From Acinetobacter sp. ANC 3929 (GTDB lineage: Bacteria; Pseudomonadota; Gammaproteobacteria; Pseudomonadales; Moraxellaceae), in NCBI RefSeq assembly GCF_000369405.1, contig NZ_KB849996.1:1-57422 (forward strand): a stretch of 57,422 bases of DNA. The letters run 5' to 3'. The notes under the pieces are model-generated. The model did no database searches. It saw only the letters and a program-made list of their open reading frames with translations, and was not told the origin of the DNA. Shown one piece after another: positions 25,576 to 34,793 of this stretch; within the stretch, counting starts at the first letter, position 1; each line of letters starts with the position of its first letter. The position numbers were made by a program, and so were the translations under genes.

Positions 25576-26532
25576 ATGGAAACTATCGGTAATTTATGGC
25601 TATATGCTGTGTTCTTCGGCCTCGTCGCTGTCATGCTTATCGTCGACTTTTTAGGCTTCAAACAAAAACAAAACCAAGATGTTCCAATCAGACAAGCTGC
25701 TTACTGGAGTATCGCGTGGGTCACTGTCGCGGTGCTATTTGGTGGAGGTTTATGGTTCTACCTACAACAAACTGTAGGCGCAACCATTGCAAACCAGAAA
25801 ACCATGGAATATTTCGCAGGTTATCTACTGGAAAAATCATTAGCGATTGATAACGTTTTCGTCTGGTTAATGATTTTCGCAGCGTTTGCGATTCCACCTG
25901 CTTTCCAGCGTAAAATCTTACTGTATGGCGTACTCGGTGCAATTATCTTAAGAACCATCTTTATCTTTATTGGAGCATGGTTTGTACAAGAGTTCTCTTG
26001 GGTGCTGTATATCTTCGGTGCATTCTTGGTCTACACAGGCTTTAAATTCCTGAAAGGACAGGATGATGAAGACACTAATATTGAAGACATCAAGTTTCTG
26101 AAATGGTTACGCAAACATATGCGTATCACACCACAATTGCATGGTAACAACTTCTTCGTCCGTCAAAACGGCTTACTCTGGGCAACACCTTTATTTTTAG
26201 TGTTGATCTTGGTTGAAGCGTCTGATGTGATTTTCGCGGTTGACTCCATTCCCGCGATCTTCGCTGTCACGACTGATCCCTTCATTGTTTTAACTGCAAA
26301 CTTGATGGCGATTTTGGGCTTACGTGCGATGTTCTTTTTACTTTCCGGTGCGGCAAGTAAGATGCATTACTTACCTTATGGCTTAGGTATTATCCTCGTG
26401 TTCATTGGTGCGAAAATGTTATTGCTCGATGTGTTCCATATGCCAATCTGGATCTCGCTAGGCTTTATCGTACTGGTATTAAGCATCACCGCTTATCTAT
26501 CAATACGTCATAATAAGCGCCAAGCTCAATAA
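25576..26532 (+). CDS. TerC-family membrane protein (Alx-like)
   Basis: A 318-residue inner-membrane protein of the TerC family with about seven to nine helices. Conserved acidic segments typical of the family are present: EKSLAIDNVFVWLMI and LVLILVEASDVIFAVDSIPAI. E. coli Alx and B. subtilis relatives export manganese, and the manganese riboswitch immediately upstream supports that role here. ATG 25576 follows AGGGAG (a GTG at 25573 is in frame). A bidirectional terminator follows at 26546..26572. Confidence 0.92.
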   Translation: METIGNLWLYAVFFGLVAVMLIVDFLGFKQKQNQDVPIRQAAYWSIAWVTVAVLFGGGLWFYLQQTVGATIANQKTMEYFAGYLLEKSLAIDNVFVWLMIFAAFAIPPAFQRKILLYGVLGAIILRTIFIFIGAWFVQEFSWVLYIFGAFLVYTGFKFLKGQDDEDTNIEDIKFLKWLRKHMRITPQLHGNNFFVRQNGLLWATPLFLVLILVEASDVIFAVDSIPAIFAVTTDPFIVLTANLMAILGLRAMFFLLSGAASKMHYLPYGLGIILVFIGAKMLLLDVFHMPIWISLGFIVLVLSITAYLSIRHNKRQAQ

Positions 26533-26545
26533 TAGCTTGAACATA

Positions 26546-26572
26546 AAAAGGGTCTTCAATGAAGACCTTTTT
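26546..26572. terminator. Bidirectional terminator after TerC gene
   Basis: GGTCTTC-aat-GAAGACC stem (26551..26567) with A-run before and T-run after; shared with the convergent nucleotidyltransferase gene. Confidence 0.88.
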
Positions 26573-26582
26573 TATTTGGCAC

Positions 26583-27185
26583 TCATCGCCCAATATTTTC
26601 TATTTCTGGATCAACTGCTTGTAATAGAGGCCACTGCTGTAACCATTGTTTAGAGGCGATACGCTTTTTAAACGTGGCATAACTGACCAATGCTGGATTC
26701 CAGCAAAGTTTTAACTCAAATAAATCCTGCAAACCAAACGGTGCAATCAATTCCAGTTCTCCTAAACCATTTAACCGTATCGCAAGGGCTGTTGCTGTGT
26801 CGGGCCATAACGATAGAGCCTGTTCAATCGACAGCAAAGGCTGAATTTGTTCTCCATTATCTTTGCGATACCATGTATGCACCAATGCTTGATTGACCAC
26901 ATCCCATTGCTGTTGTGGAAACAATTGTTCTAGATGCTGTTGCAGCTGCTTTTGTGAATGTTGATCCATTTCTGTTGCATCATAATAAATCACATCTACA
27001 TCGCTATATTTCAAATCAAAAGATTGACCATGTAAATGTGCCCACACGGTATTTCGCAGCACACCAGCACTTAAATACGTCTGAGGATGTAAATGAGATA
27101 ATGTCTGCAATATTGCAGAAAGTGCAGGGGATTGAGTAATCATTTCGAAAAGGATCGATTGATAATACTCATGCGGGTTTTTCAT
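26583..27185 (-). CDS. Nucleotidyltransferase-like family protein
   Basis: A 200-residue cytoplasmic protein resembling the uncharacterised nucleotidyltransferase family formerly DUF925. The N-terminal SAGVLRNTVWAHLHG and the acidic DLKYSDVDVIYYD, with two carboxylates two residues apart, look like the metal-binding segment of a polymerase-beta-type fold. The C-terminal LFELKLCWNP stretch is also typical. The substrate is unknown. It is transcribed convergently with the TerC gene and starts 172 bp from the ygiB-like gene. Confidence 0.75.
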   Translation of the reverse strand: MKNPHEYYQSILFEMITQSPALSAILQTLSHLHPQTYLSAGVLRNTVWAHLHGQSFDLKYSDVDVIYYDATEMDQHSQKQLQQHLEQLFPQQQWDVVNQALVHTWYRKDNGEQIQPLLSIEQALSLWPDTATALAIRLNGLGELELIAPFGLQDLFELKLCWNPALVSYATFKKRIASKQWLQQWPLLQAVDPEIENIGR

Positions 27186-27357
27186 GCTTCGATCAGCTGC
27201 ATATATTTATTGAATCCACACATAATCATGCCTGAGTACTCTGTACTTTAAAAGCACAGATCAATATCATATGTCGGCTTTCCTAATCAGAAACATAATA
27301 AAACAAGGCTGTTCACCTATTTATGTTGATCATGCCAATTAAAATGAGTGGGGTCTC

Positions 27358-27747
27358 ATGCGTTCTAAAAAAATTAACCTAGTGGTCGTACCGTTACTAT
27401 TAACGGCATGTAGCCATAATGATGGGCCATTGGTTCAAGATGTCTACAACAATCAATATGACTGTGCAACAGATTGGAATACTGAAACCTGCGAAGAAGA
27501 AAATAGCTCAGGCAGTAGTGGCTCAACTGCTGGGGTTCGGTATTATGGTGGCTTTGGCTCAGGACGTTATTTAGGGCCTCAATATTATCAAAACAACCGT
27601 GAGGTCTCGTTCCGTGGCAATACTTTAAGCCCACGTAGCAATCTCAGTGTCGGGCAACCCTCCATTTCAACCACTGCAAAAACCTATTCTGCATCATCTC
27701 CTATTCGTGGCGGCTTTGGTCGCGGCGGTTTTTCCTTTGGTGGTTAA
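27358..27747 (+). CDS. YgiB-like small lipoprotein
   Basis: A 129-residue protein with a lipoprotein signal ending LLLTACSH (Cys at about residue 18), so probably envelope-anchored. The rest is rich in Gly, Ser, Tyr and Arg (SGSSGSTAGVRYYGGFGSGRYLG), ending GGFGRGGFSFGG. It sits 21 bp before a ygiC-like gene; together with the DUF1190/YgiB character of such pairs in E. coli this supports the name. It is shorter than E. coli YgiB. Function unknown. Confidence 0.7.
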   Translation: MRSKKINLVVVPLLLTACSHNDGPLVQDVYNNQYDCATDWNTETCEEENSSGSSGSTAGVRYYGGFGSGRYLGPQYYQNNREVSFRGNTLSPRSNLSVGQPSISTTAKTYSASSPIRGGFGRGGFSFGG

Positions 27748-27768
27748 TTTCAAAAACTGATATTTAAA

Positions 27769-28929
27769 ATGAAAAGAAAAATCTTCACCCCACGTACAGA
27801 TTGGCAAATTGAACACCAAAATATTGGCTTTGATTATTATAATTTACCCTCGCTGGACGGCTCAATTTACTGGTCGGAAGGCATTGCCTACGAATTTAGC
27901 CTAAAACAAATTGAACAGCTTGAAGATGCCGCCAATGAATTACATCAAATGTGTTTATCGGTTGTAGGCGATCTGATTCAGCGCGGTAATTACCCCGATT
28001 ACTTCCATATACCCACTGCGGCAATCACACATATCGAGCAATCTTGGCAACAGAATGCACCGATGTTGTATGGCCGTTTTGACTTCGCTTACGATGGCCG
28101 TAACATCAAAATGCTGGAATACAATGCGGACACGCCAACGGGCTTACTCGAAGCATCTGTGGCGCAATGGTTATGGATCGAACAAGTTTCAGGTATTCCC
28201 AATCGAGATCAATTTAATAGTATTCATGAAGACCTAATTAAACGTTGGAAAACCATTCTACCGCGTGGCAGTCATGTTCATTTTGCTGCATGTCAGGAAG
28301 CAGGGCGAGAGGATTGGGGCAATCTAGAATATTTAATGGATACTGCCTTTCAAGCGCATCTGCAAGTCTCTGAACTCTCGATGGAGAACATAGGATGGAA
28401 CGGACAAGACTTTGTTGATTTAAATCATCATCCGATTCAAAACCTGTTCAAGCTTTATCCATGGGAATGGGTTTGGGAAGAAGCTTTTGCGCAATATCTC
28501 AGCCCTCAAACGCAATGGATTGAACCTTGTTGGAAAATGCTGCTCTCCAATAAAGCAATTTTAGTCGAGCTGTGGAAACGCTATCCCAATCATCCTCTTT
28601 TACTCGAAACTCACGCCTTTGATCCACAGCAAAAGTACGCGGAAAAATGGGTAAAAAAACCAATTTTGGCAAGGGAAGGGGCCAATATTCGGGTGTTACA
28701 AAATGGTCAAGATCAAGGCGCTGCCTCAGGAAGCTTTTATTTTGAAGACTATGATAAGTATGGTTATGTTGTACAAAAATGGGTGGACACACCATCATTT
28801 TCGGGTCAATTACCAACCTTAGGTTTATGGATGGTCGGACATCAATGTGCGGGGATGTCCATTCGAGAAGACTGCTATGACATTATTGGCAATGATGCTC
28901 ATTTTGCTGCACATTATTTTGTAGAATAA
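27769..28929 (+). CDS. YgiC-like glutathionylspermidine-synthase-family protein
   Basis: A 386-residue ATP-grasp-type protein of the YgiC/glutathionylspermidine synthase C-terminal family. Segments include FDYYNLPSLDGSIYWSEGIAYEFS, YGRFDFAYDGRNIKMLEYNADTPTG, the ATP-region KKPILAREGANI and the closing SFSGQLPTLGLWMVG. It would ligate an amine to a carboxylate, but its substrate is unknown and no amidase half is present. The length matches E. coli YgiC. It is cotranscribed with the small lipoprotein before it. Confidence 0.85.
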   Translation: MKRKIFTPRTDWQIEHQNIGFDYYNLPSLDGSIYWSEGIAYEFSLKQIEQLEDAANELHQMCLSVVGDLIQRGNYPDYFHIPTAAITHIEQSWQQNAPMLYGRFDFAYDGRNIKMLEYNADTPTGLLEASVAQWLWIEQVSGIPNRDQFNSIHEDLIKRWKTILPRGSHVHFAACQEAGREDWGNLEYLMDTAFQAHLQVSELSMENIGWNGQDFVDLNHHPIQNLFKLYPWEWVWEEAFAQYLSPQTQWIEPCWKMLLSNKAILVELWKRYPNHPLLLETHAFDPQQKYAEKWVKKPILAREGANIRVLQNGQDQGAASGSFYFEDYDKYGYVVQKWVDTPSFSGQLPTLGLWMVGHQCAGMSIREDCYDIIGNDAHFAAHYFVE

Positions 28930-29148
28930 AAGACGTAATTTATATAAATCATCTACAGTTTTATTTTTTAAAGCTGCCCCCACATGCTCTAGTGCTAGGT
29001 GGCATCAATGCCGCTGGTTGAGCTGTGATAGATGAATGTATCATCAGCTAAACAGCGGATTTTCCTTACTTTTTATTCATCAAAAGCAAGAAAAATACTT
29101 ATATAAAATAATGGAATAAACGAGATCCATTTAATCATCACTATGGAT
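28930..29148. repeat. Decayed copy of the hairpin-repeat sequence
   Basis: The 219-bp gap contains a GGTGGCATCAATGCCGC palindrome and a TTACTTTTTATTCATCAAAAGCAAG stretch. Both have counterparts in the island at 18583..19087. No gene is visible. Probably a diverged copy of the same dispersed repeat. Confidence 0.4.
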
Positions 29149-29622
29149 TTAAATCGTATGTGTTGCCACACGGTTCATATACGCGATCAAGCGAGTAAAA
29201 AATAAAATCTGCAGAAAAATCGTAAATGCTGAAACGCACCACTCATACCACATATCAAAAACGGTATCAGCCAAACCAAAATATTGATAAATCGCCAACA
29301 ACACAATACCAAATACCATGCCTGCAACTGTCGTCTGCATCAAAATAGGAAATGACAGGGCCGTTATCCGATTTAAGAAATGAATACCTTGATCACCACC
29401 ATTGGCCTGATAAGTCCGTTGAATTCCGATAACCATAATCAAAAGAGTCAATACTGCTTCAACCCCAATTACACGCGCATCAGAGTAAGGCGAGTACATA
29501 CCGTAGTAGTACACCACACTCACCACCAATGCTGCAGCAAGATAATAGTTTTTATAATGTTGTTTACTTAAAGTGTCCTCAGCCAACTCATGCGCCAAAG
29601 CTTTTGTATTCCAATAATACAT
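29149..29622 (-). CDS. Small membrane protein of unknown function
   Basis: A 157-residue protein with four predicted transmembrane helices (about residues 28-48, 55-75, 95-118 and 130-150) and a short charged N-terminus (YYWNTKALAHELAEDT). No family is recognised. The ATG at 29622 is the better start; a TTG 15 bases upstream would add five residues. It is convergent with the ygiC-like gene and divergent from guaD, so appears to have its own promoter. Confidence 0.65.
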   Translation of the reverse strand: MYYWNTKALAHELAEDTLSKQHYKNYYLAAALVVSVVYYYGMYSPYSDARVIGVEAVLTLLIMVIGIQRTYQANGGDQGIHFLNRITALSFPILMQTTVAGMVFGIVLLAIYQYFGLADTVFDMWYEWCVSAFTIFLQILFFTRLIAYMNRVATHTI

Positions 29623-29809
29623 ACGTATTTTTCTCAAGAAGTATCATTATTGCTGACAATTTACGCATTTCCACTCAAAAGTAAAGTGAATTGATTCAAT
29701 CGATTACTCACATTTATACAGGTTTTAACGGCTTTAATTAGGCGAATAATCCAGTAAGTTAGGTAAAATCGGGTACAATCAATCGAAAAAAGTAAAATTG
29801 AAGGTTGTT

Positions 29810-31126
29810 ATGACTTTGGCTACTCCAATCACGGTGATTCGTGGTCGTTTCTTAGATATTCAAAAAACCGTTTCCCAAGCTGCTGAAATTGCTGATCAAA
29901 TTCGTTATATCGAAGATGGTGTTCTCATCACGGAACAAGGCAAAATTCGCTGGTTTGGCACGTGGAACGACGCTCAAGCCCATCTTCCTGCAAACATTGA
30001 GATTCAGCATTACCCAGAACAATTGATCATCCCAGGCATGATCGATACACACATTCACTTTCCACAAACTGAAATGGTCGGTGCCTACGGCGAACAGCTG
30101 CTAAGCTGGTTGAACACCTATACCTTTCCCACTGAAATCCAGTTCAAAGACAAAGCTTATGCACAAGACATTGCCAAGTTTTTTGTCAATGAACTACTTA
30201 AAAATGGCACCACCACGGCCTTGGTATTCTGTACAGTTCATCCTGAATCTGTGAATGCCTTATTCGAGGCCGCAGAACAACACCAGATGCGTTTAATCGC
30301 AGGTAAAGTGATGATGGATCGTCATGCACCAGAAGCCCTATGTGATACCGCAGAGAGCGGCTACGATGACTCTAAAGCACTGATTGAAAAGTGGCATGGG
30401 CAGGGTCGTGCGTTATATGCGATCACACCGCGTTTTGCGCCAACATCTACGCCTGAACAGTTGGAAAAAGCAGGACAGCTCAAAGCACAATTTCCAGATG
30501 TCTATGTACATACACATTTAAGTGAAAACAAAGATGAAATCGCTTGGGTGAAAGATTTATTCCCCGAACAAAAAGGCTATTTAGATGTTTATCATCATTA
30601 TGGTTTAACGGGCCAACGTTCTGTATTTGCCCATTGCGTTCATTTGGAAGATACAGAATGGAAATGCATGCATGAGACCGATTCTGCGATTGCCTTCTGT
30701 CCAACCTCAAACTTATTCTTGGGCAGTGGTTTATTTCCGTTGAAAAAGACCTGGGAACAGCAAGTGAAAGTCGGCTTGGGTACAGATGTCGGGGCAGGGA
30801 CCTCATTTAGCTTATTACAAACCGTAAATGAAGCCTACAAAGTCCAGCAGTTACAGGGTGACAAACTCTCTGCATTTGAATCGCTGTATCACGCCACTCT
30901 GGGTGGTGCAAAAGCCTTGGATTTAGATGACAAGCTCGGTAACTTTAACCTTGGTAAAGAAGCTGATTTTGTGGTGCTCAATCTCAAGCCAACGGCATTA
31001 CAACAATTACGTCAATCCCGTTCAAAATCGATCGAAGACAGCGTATTTGCATTATTCACCATGGGCGATGACCGAAATATTGAGGCAACTTATATCTATG
31101 GACAAAAAGCCTATAGCCAAAACTAA
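29810..31126 (+). CDS. guaD: Guanine deaminase
   Basis: Converts guanine to xanthine and ammonia in purine salvage or catabolism. The 438-residue amidohydrolase has the metal pair HIHF (DTHIHFPQ), the lysine/tyrosine region, histidine motifs HTHLSENKDE and FAHCVHL, and the terminal metal Asp in LGTDVGAGTSFS. The ATG at 29810 follows GAAGG; an in-frame TTG at 29798 exists upstream. A terminator lies at 31293..31317, after a possible small ORF, and the downstream hpt gene fits a purine-salvage neighbourhood. Confidence 0.93.
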   Translation: MTLATPITVIRGRFLDIQKTVSQAAEIADQIRYIEDGVLITEQGKIRWFGTWNDAQAHLPANIEIQHYPEQLIIPGMIDTHIHFPQTEMVGAYGEQLLSWLNTYTFPTEIQFKDKAYAQDIAKFFVNELLKNGTTTALVFCTVHPESVNALFEAAEQHQMRLIAGKVMMDRHAPEALCDTAESGYDDSKALIEKWHGQGRALYAITPRFAPTSTPEQLEKAGQLKAQFPDVYVHTHLSENKDEIAWVKDLFPEQKGYLDVYHHYGLTGQRSVFAHCVHLEDTEWKCMHETDSAIAFCPTSNLFLGSGLFPLKKTWEQQVKVGLGTDVGAGTSFSLLQTVNEAYKVQQLQGDKLSAFESLYHATLGGAKALDLDDKLGNFNLGKEADFVVLNLKPTALQQLRQSRSKSIEDSVFALFTMGDDRNIEATYIYGQKAYSQN

Positions 31127-31247
31127 AATTTTAAACAAACAAAGACTTGGGTTAATGCTATTCGCCATAGGATGTGCTGTTCTGTTAAAACGTGACAGTC
31201 ACTTATCTCAAAATGATACATATTCTTCATCATCAAAAGGTGCATGA
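31098..31247 (+). CDS. Possible small membrane protein overlapping guaD end
   Basis: A 49-residue frame starts at ATG 31098 inside the end of guaD (overlap 29 bp, other frame) and runs past its stop. It has a basic N-terminus (MDKKPIAKTKILNKQRLG), one hydrophobic segment (LMLFAIGCAVLL) and a Ser-rich tail. TGAGG lies 12 bases upstream. It could be translated by coupling with guaD, but a chance frame is equally possible. Confidence 0.3.
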   Translation: MDKKPIAKTKILNKQRLGLMLFAIGCAVLLKRDSHLSQNDTYSSSSKGA

Positions 31248-31292
31248 AATGTGATTTTGTTTTAAAATTCCCACATTAGCTCAAGTTTTCGA

Positions 31293-31317
31293 GGTGTTGC
31301 AGGTCAACACCTTTTTT
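31293..31317 (+). terminator. guaD terminator
   Basis: GGTGTTG-caggt-CAACACC stem followed by six T residues. Confidence 0.9.
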
Positions 31318-31352
31318 ATTTTTCCATTTTTTAAAGTGTTAGGAATCTACCG

Positions 31353-31883
31353 ATGACCATTGCAATGCGCATTATGATTTCAAGTGAAGAGATTCAAGCT
31401 AAAGTGAAAGAACTTGGCGAAAAAATCAATGCACACTATGCTCAAAGTGATAAAGAACTGGTATTGATTGGCTTGTTGCGTGGGTCCGTTATTTTTATGG
31501 CAGACTTATGCCGTGCAATTGAAAAGCCACACGAACTCGATTTTATGACTGTTTCTAGTTACGTCAACGGCACGACGATTTCATCACGTGACGTAAAGAT
31601 CCTCAAAGATCTTGATGGAGAAATTCACGGTAAAGATGTACTTGTGGTCGAAGATATTATCGACTCAGGCAATACTTTAAGCAAAGTGGTAGAGATGCTT
31701 AAAACCCGCAATCCAAATTCAATTGAACTGTGTACCTTGGTAAGTAAACCATCACGTCGTGAAATTCCTTTGGAAGTAAAATTTTTAGGTTTTGAAGTCG
31801 AAGATCGTTTTATTGTGGGTTATGGTTTAGATTTTGATCAAAAATATCGCCATCTGCCTTTTATCGGTGAAATTGGTCTTTAA
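31353..31883 (+). CDS. hpt: Hypoxanthine phosphoribosyltransferase
   Basis: Forms IMP (and possibly GMP) from hypoxanthine or guanine and PRPP in purine salvage. The 176-residue protein has the PRPP-binding VLVVEDIIDSGNTL, the N-terminal catalytic-loop region DFMTVSSYVNGT and the C-terminal purine-pocket FIVGYGLDFDQKYRHLPFIG. The start at 31353 has AGGA upstream; ATG 31365 is an in-frame alternative. Single gene, with terminators on both sides. Confidence 0.95.
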   Translation: MTIAMRIMISSEEIQAKVKELGEKINAHYAQSDKELVLIGLLRGSVIFMADLCRAIEKPHELDFMTVSSYVNGTTISSRDVKILKDLDGEIHGKDVLVVEDIIDSGNTLSKVVEMLKTRNPNSIELCTLVSKPSRREIPLEVKFLGFEVEDRFIVGYGLDFDQKYRHLPFIGEIGL

Positions 31884-31949
31884 TTTATAAACATCGTAGA
31901 TATTTCATCGATGCTTAATATGTAATGAGCTGAACATGGCTCTTACTTT

Positions 31950-31972
31950 AGGTGCTTTCGGGCACCTTTTTT
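31950..31972 (+). terminator. hpt terminator
   Basis: AGGTGC-tttcgg-GCACCT stem followed by a T run. Confidence 0.85.
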
Positions 31973-32107
31973 ATATCTTGATATTAAACAAACCTTGCTA
32001 AAGAATGCACAAAAATACGACACAAATAGGCAATCCACTACAGACAAAGCAAGATCAGATCAAGCAGGATAGTACGAAATATCACTGTTAAAACAAGGAG
32101 AAAGACA

Positions 32108-32359
32108 ATGTGGTCTCTAATTGTGGCAATTGTAGTTGGTTTTTTTGCTGGTTTAATTGCCCGAGCGCTACACCCAGGTGAGGATAAAGCAGGCTTTATT
32201 GTAACAACATTATTGGGTATTGCTGGTTCATTACTGGCTACGTATGGTGGTCGCTTACTCGGCTTATATGGTGAAAATTCGGCGGCAGGTTTTATTGCTT
32301 CAGTACTTGGTGCCGTGATTATTTTATTTATCTATAAGTTAGTCACAAAAAAAAGCTAA
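32108..32359 (+). CDS. GlsB/YeaQ/YmgE-family stress membrane protein
   Basis: An 83-residue inner-membrane protein with three hydrophobic segments. The family pattern is clear: MWSLIVAIVVGFFAGLIAR at the N-terminus, the central GFIVTTLLGIAGSLLATYGG, and a final GFIASVLGAVIILFIYKLV. Members are linked to general stress in enterobacteria, without a known mechanism. GGAG lies just before the ATG at 32108. It ends in a terminator shared with dsbC. Confidence 0.9.
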   Translation: MWSLIVAIVVGFFAGLIARALHPGEDKAGFIVTTLLGIAGSLLATYGGRLLGLYGENSAAGFIASVLGAVIILFIYKLVTKKS

Positions 32360-32366
32360 ACACATA

Positions 32367-32407
32367 AAAAACTCCCAATTCATTTTGAGCAATGGATTGG
32401 GAGTTTT
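32367..32407. terminator. Bidirectional terminator between the GlsB-type gene and dsbC
   Basis: AAAAACTCCCAAT pairs with ATTGGGAGTTTTT around a 15-base loop, serving both convergent genes. Confidence 0.88.
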
Positions 32408-32418
32408 TCTTTATGAAT

Positions 32419-33117
32419 CTATAGACCCAATTCTTTCCAAATCATTTGAATTTCTTCAGCACTACGCCCGCCAACCATTTTCAAACCATTGCCAAAAATC
32501 AACGTCGGTGTGCCATCAACACCCAATTTACGTCCTAACTCAAGATTACGTTCAATTGGATTGGCACAATTTTTTTCTTTCGGCTGTACATTTTTTTGCA
32601 ACAAGTTTTTCCACGTATAGACTTGATTTGCATCACACCAAACCGATTTAGCCACTGCAATAGATTGTGGTTGTAACGGATACATAAACGTATAAATCGT
32701 GACATCATTGAGCTTATCTAGCTCTACTTCTAATTTTTTACAATAAGAACAATTTGGGTCTGAAAATATGGCAAGCTCATGTTTTCCAGTGCCTTTGACT
32801 GTTTTAATCGCATCTTTAAAAGGCAGTTGTTTCCAGTCAATCGAGTTTTGTTTTAACACCAAATCTTTCGTGAGGTTTTTCTGATCTTTTAGACGGACCA
32901 TAGAACCCACAAACATGTGTTCTGCACTTTCATTTAAATAAATAATCTGATTATCCAGACTTGCACTATATAGGCCAGTCATTTCTGTAGTTTGAATATT
33001 GGTCACTTGAATATTGGGATATTGCTCGGCTAAATTGCTTTTTAATGTCTCCACATTAGCGAAACTGATTGCAGAAACACAACTTAGTAATGAGAACATC
33101 CCAATTTTTTTTAACAT
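32419..33117 (-). CDS. dsbC: DsbC-type periplasmic disulfide isomerase
   Basis: Periplasmic thiol:disulfide interchange protein that reshuffles wrong disulfide bonds. The 232-residue protein has a signal peptide ending SAISFA (about residue 20), an N-terminal dimerisation domain and a thioredoxin domain with the CSYC active site in FSDPNCSYCKK, plus the cis-Pro GTPTLIFGNG. ATG 33117 is preferred; GTG and TTG lie upstream in frame. The Cys pairs of the secreted family at 49.5-54.3 kb are possible clients (inference only). Confidence 0.9.
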   Translation of the reverse strand: MLKKIGMFSLLSCVSAISFANVETLKSNLAEQYPNIQVTNIQTTEMTGLYSASLDNQIIYLNESAEHMFVGSMVRLKDQKNLTKDLVLKQNSIDWKQLPFKDAIKTVKGTGKHELAIFSDPNCSYCKKLEVELDKLNDVTIYTFMYPLQPQSIAVAKSVWCDANQVYTWKNLLQKNVQPKEKNCANPIERNLELGRKLGVDGTPTLIFGNGLKMVGGRSAEEIQMIWKELGL

Positions 33118-33554
33118 GACTGACACTCTATTCAAAAATCAGTGGCTATTGTAATGACTCTCTGATCGACAAACAGCTTAGCTTACTGAGCAACAACCAA
33201 AAATCAACTAACACTCGCGATGTTTCACGTGGAACGTCGGAACTTATAGTTCAATGTAATAACATGCCAAACTTAACTTATACAATTGGTAAAAAACTGA
33301 CAATATTGATATATCATATTGATATTTATTTAATATTTTAAATACTCAGTAGCTCAAAGCTTTTCTTTTTGGAATAATCTGTTCCAATTCGTCAGGAAGC
33401 GGGGAATGCAGTAATAAAAGCCCCCAGACTCAAAGGAAATGAATATCGATAGGTAACCTCATTTTTAAGTCATCAAAATATGTTTGTATTATCGAACGAT
33501 TTTAGTCATATCATAGGAATGGACACCGTTTCATCTTAAAATTTAGGTACATCA
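33118..33554. other. Intergenic region with parS-like site
   Basis: The 437 bases hold the parS-like sequence at 33221, an inverted repeat TTGGAA..TTCCAA (about 33369..33388) and the promoter region of the pilU-like gene. A GC-rich patch about 33400..33430 with GGGG and CCCCC could form a hairpin. No gene is recognised. Confidence 0.5.
33221..33236. promoter_or_regulatory. parS: parS-like site
   Basis: TGTTTCACGTGGAACG keeps the core TTTCACGTGGAAC. It has two differences from the perfect TGTTTCACGTGAAACA at 1010 and lies in an intergenic region 6.4 kb from dnaA. Confidence 0.75.
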
Positions 33555-34736
33555 ATGTATAGCGCGGAACTATTAGAAGAAGCCAAAACCTTTATGTTTC
33601 ATATGCTCACCAAAGTGGTGGAATATGGCGGTTCAGATTTATTTATCACCGCAGATTTTCCACCGAGCATTAAACTACAAGGCTTAATGCGACCTTTGGG
33701 GCAACAAGCCTTAACAGCAGATAAAACCAAGCTGTTTGCCTATAGCTTAATGAATGAAAAACAACGCCAAGAATTCGAAAATGAATGGGAATGCAATTTT
33801 GCAATCAATGTGCCCAATGTTTCACGTTTCCGTGTCAATGTCTTTAAGCAACAGCTACAGATTGGCATGGTGATTCGTACGATTACTTCTGAAATTCCCA
33901 CCTTCCAAAAGCTTAAACTCCCAGAATCCTTGAAAAATGTGATTATGGAAAAACGTGGTTTAATGCTGGTGGTTGGTGGAACAGGTTCAGGTAAATCCAC
34001 CTCATTGGCCGCCATGATCGACCACCGCAATGAAAACTCAGCAGGGCATATCATCACCGTTGAAGATCCTGTGGAATACGTTCATAAACACAAAAAATCA
34101 ATGATTACCCATCGTGAAGTCGGTGTTGATTGTCATTCATGGCAGCATGCCTTGAAAAACACCTTACGTCAGGCACCCGATGTGATTCTGATTGGTGAAA
34201 TCCGTGATACTGAAACCATGGAACATGCAATTGCCTTTGCTGAAACAGGCCATCTTTGCTTAGGCACTTTACATGCCAACAATGCCAATCAAGCCTTGGA
34301 TCGGATTATTAACTTTTTCCCGGAAGAACGTCGTAATCAATTGCTCATGGATCTTTCATCCAATATAAAAGCGATTATTTCGCAACGGTTGGTAAGGACT
34401 CAAGACGGTCAAGGTCGCCGTGCAGCGATTGAAATTTTGCTGAATACCCCATTAATTGGAGACAATATTCTAAAAGGACAATTCCACGCGCTGAAAGAGA
34501 TTATGAGCAAATCACGCGAGCTGGGTATGCAAACCTTCGATCAAGCGCTATTTGAGCTCTATAACGAAGGCGCAATCAGCTACGACGAGGCTTTACGTAA
34601 TGCCGATTCAGTCAATGAATTACGTTTACAGATCAAGCTCAAAGCCACACGTCAGGAAGGCGTACCCGTTGCCATGATGACTGCATTAAACGTCGTACCA
34701 GAACAGAAAGCTGAGGAAGAGCAAGAACAAGGTTAA
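33555..34736 (+). CDS. PilT/PilU-family type IV pilus ATPase (PilU-like)
   Basis: A 393-residue secretion ATPase of the twitching-motility retraction group. Walker A GGTGSGKSTS is at 141-150, with the Asp box ITVEDPVE, Walker B LIGEIRDTETM and the His box TGHLCLGTLHANN. The C-terminus RELGMQTFDQALFELYNEGAISYDEALRNADS is PilU-like rather than PilT-like. There is no PilB-type N-terminal domain. No pilT or other pilus gene is adjacent. A. baylyi uses an additional extension motor, TfpB, besides PilB; whether this gene is that, or a second PilU, cannot be decided here. Confidence 0.82.
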   Translation: MYSAELLEEAKTFMFHMLTKVVEYGGSDLFITADFPPSIKLQGLMRPLGQQALTADKTKLFAYSLMNEKQRQEFENEWECNFAINVPNVSRFRVNVFKQQLQIGMVIRTITSEIPTFQKLKLPESLKNVIMEKRGLMLVVGGTGSGKSTSLAAMIDHRNENSAGHIITVEDPVEYVHKHKKSMITHREVGVDCHSWQHALKNTLRQAPDVILIGEIRDTETMEHAIAFAETGHLCLGTLHANNANQALDRIINFFPEERRNQLLMDLSSNIKAIISQRLVRTQDGQGRRAAIEILLNTPLIGDNILKGQFHALKEIMSKSRELGMQTFDQALFELYNEGAISYDEALRNADSVNELRLQIKLKATRQEGVPVAMMTALNVVPEQKAEEEQEQG

Positions 34737-34793
34737 TTGAACAGTGGCTTAGATCACACAATGATCTAAGCCACTTATCTTTGATTTAATTGA

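Noticed and set aside
33816..33832. TGTTTCACGTTTCC stretch in the pilU-like gene resembling parS
   Set aside because: Only the left half matches; the right half is not palindromic.
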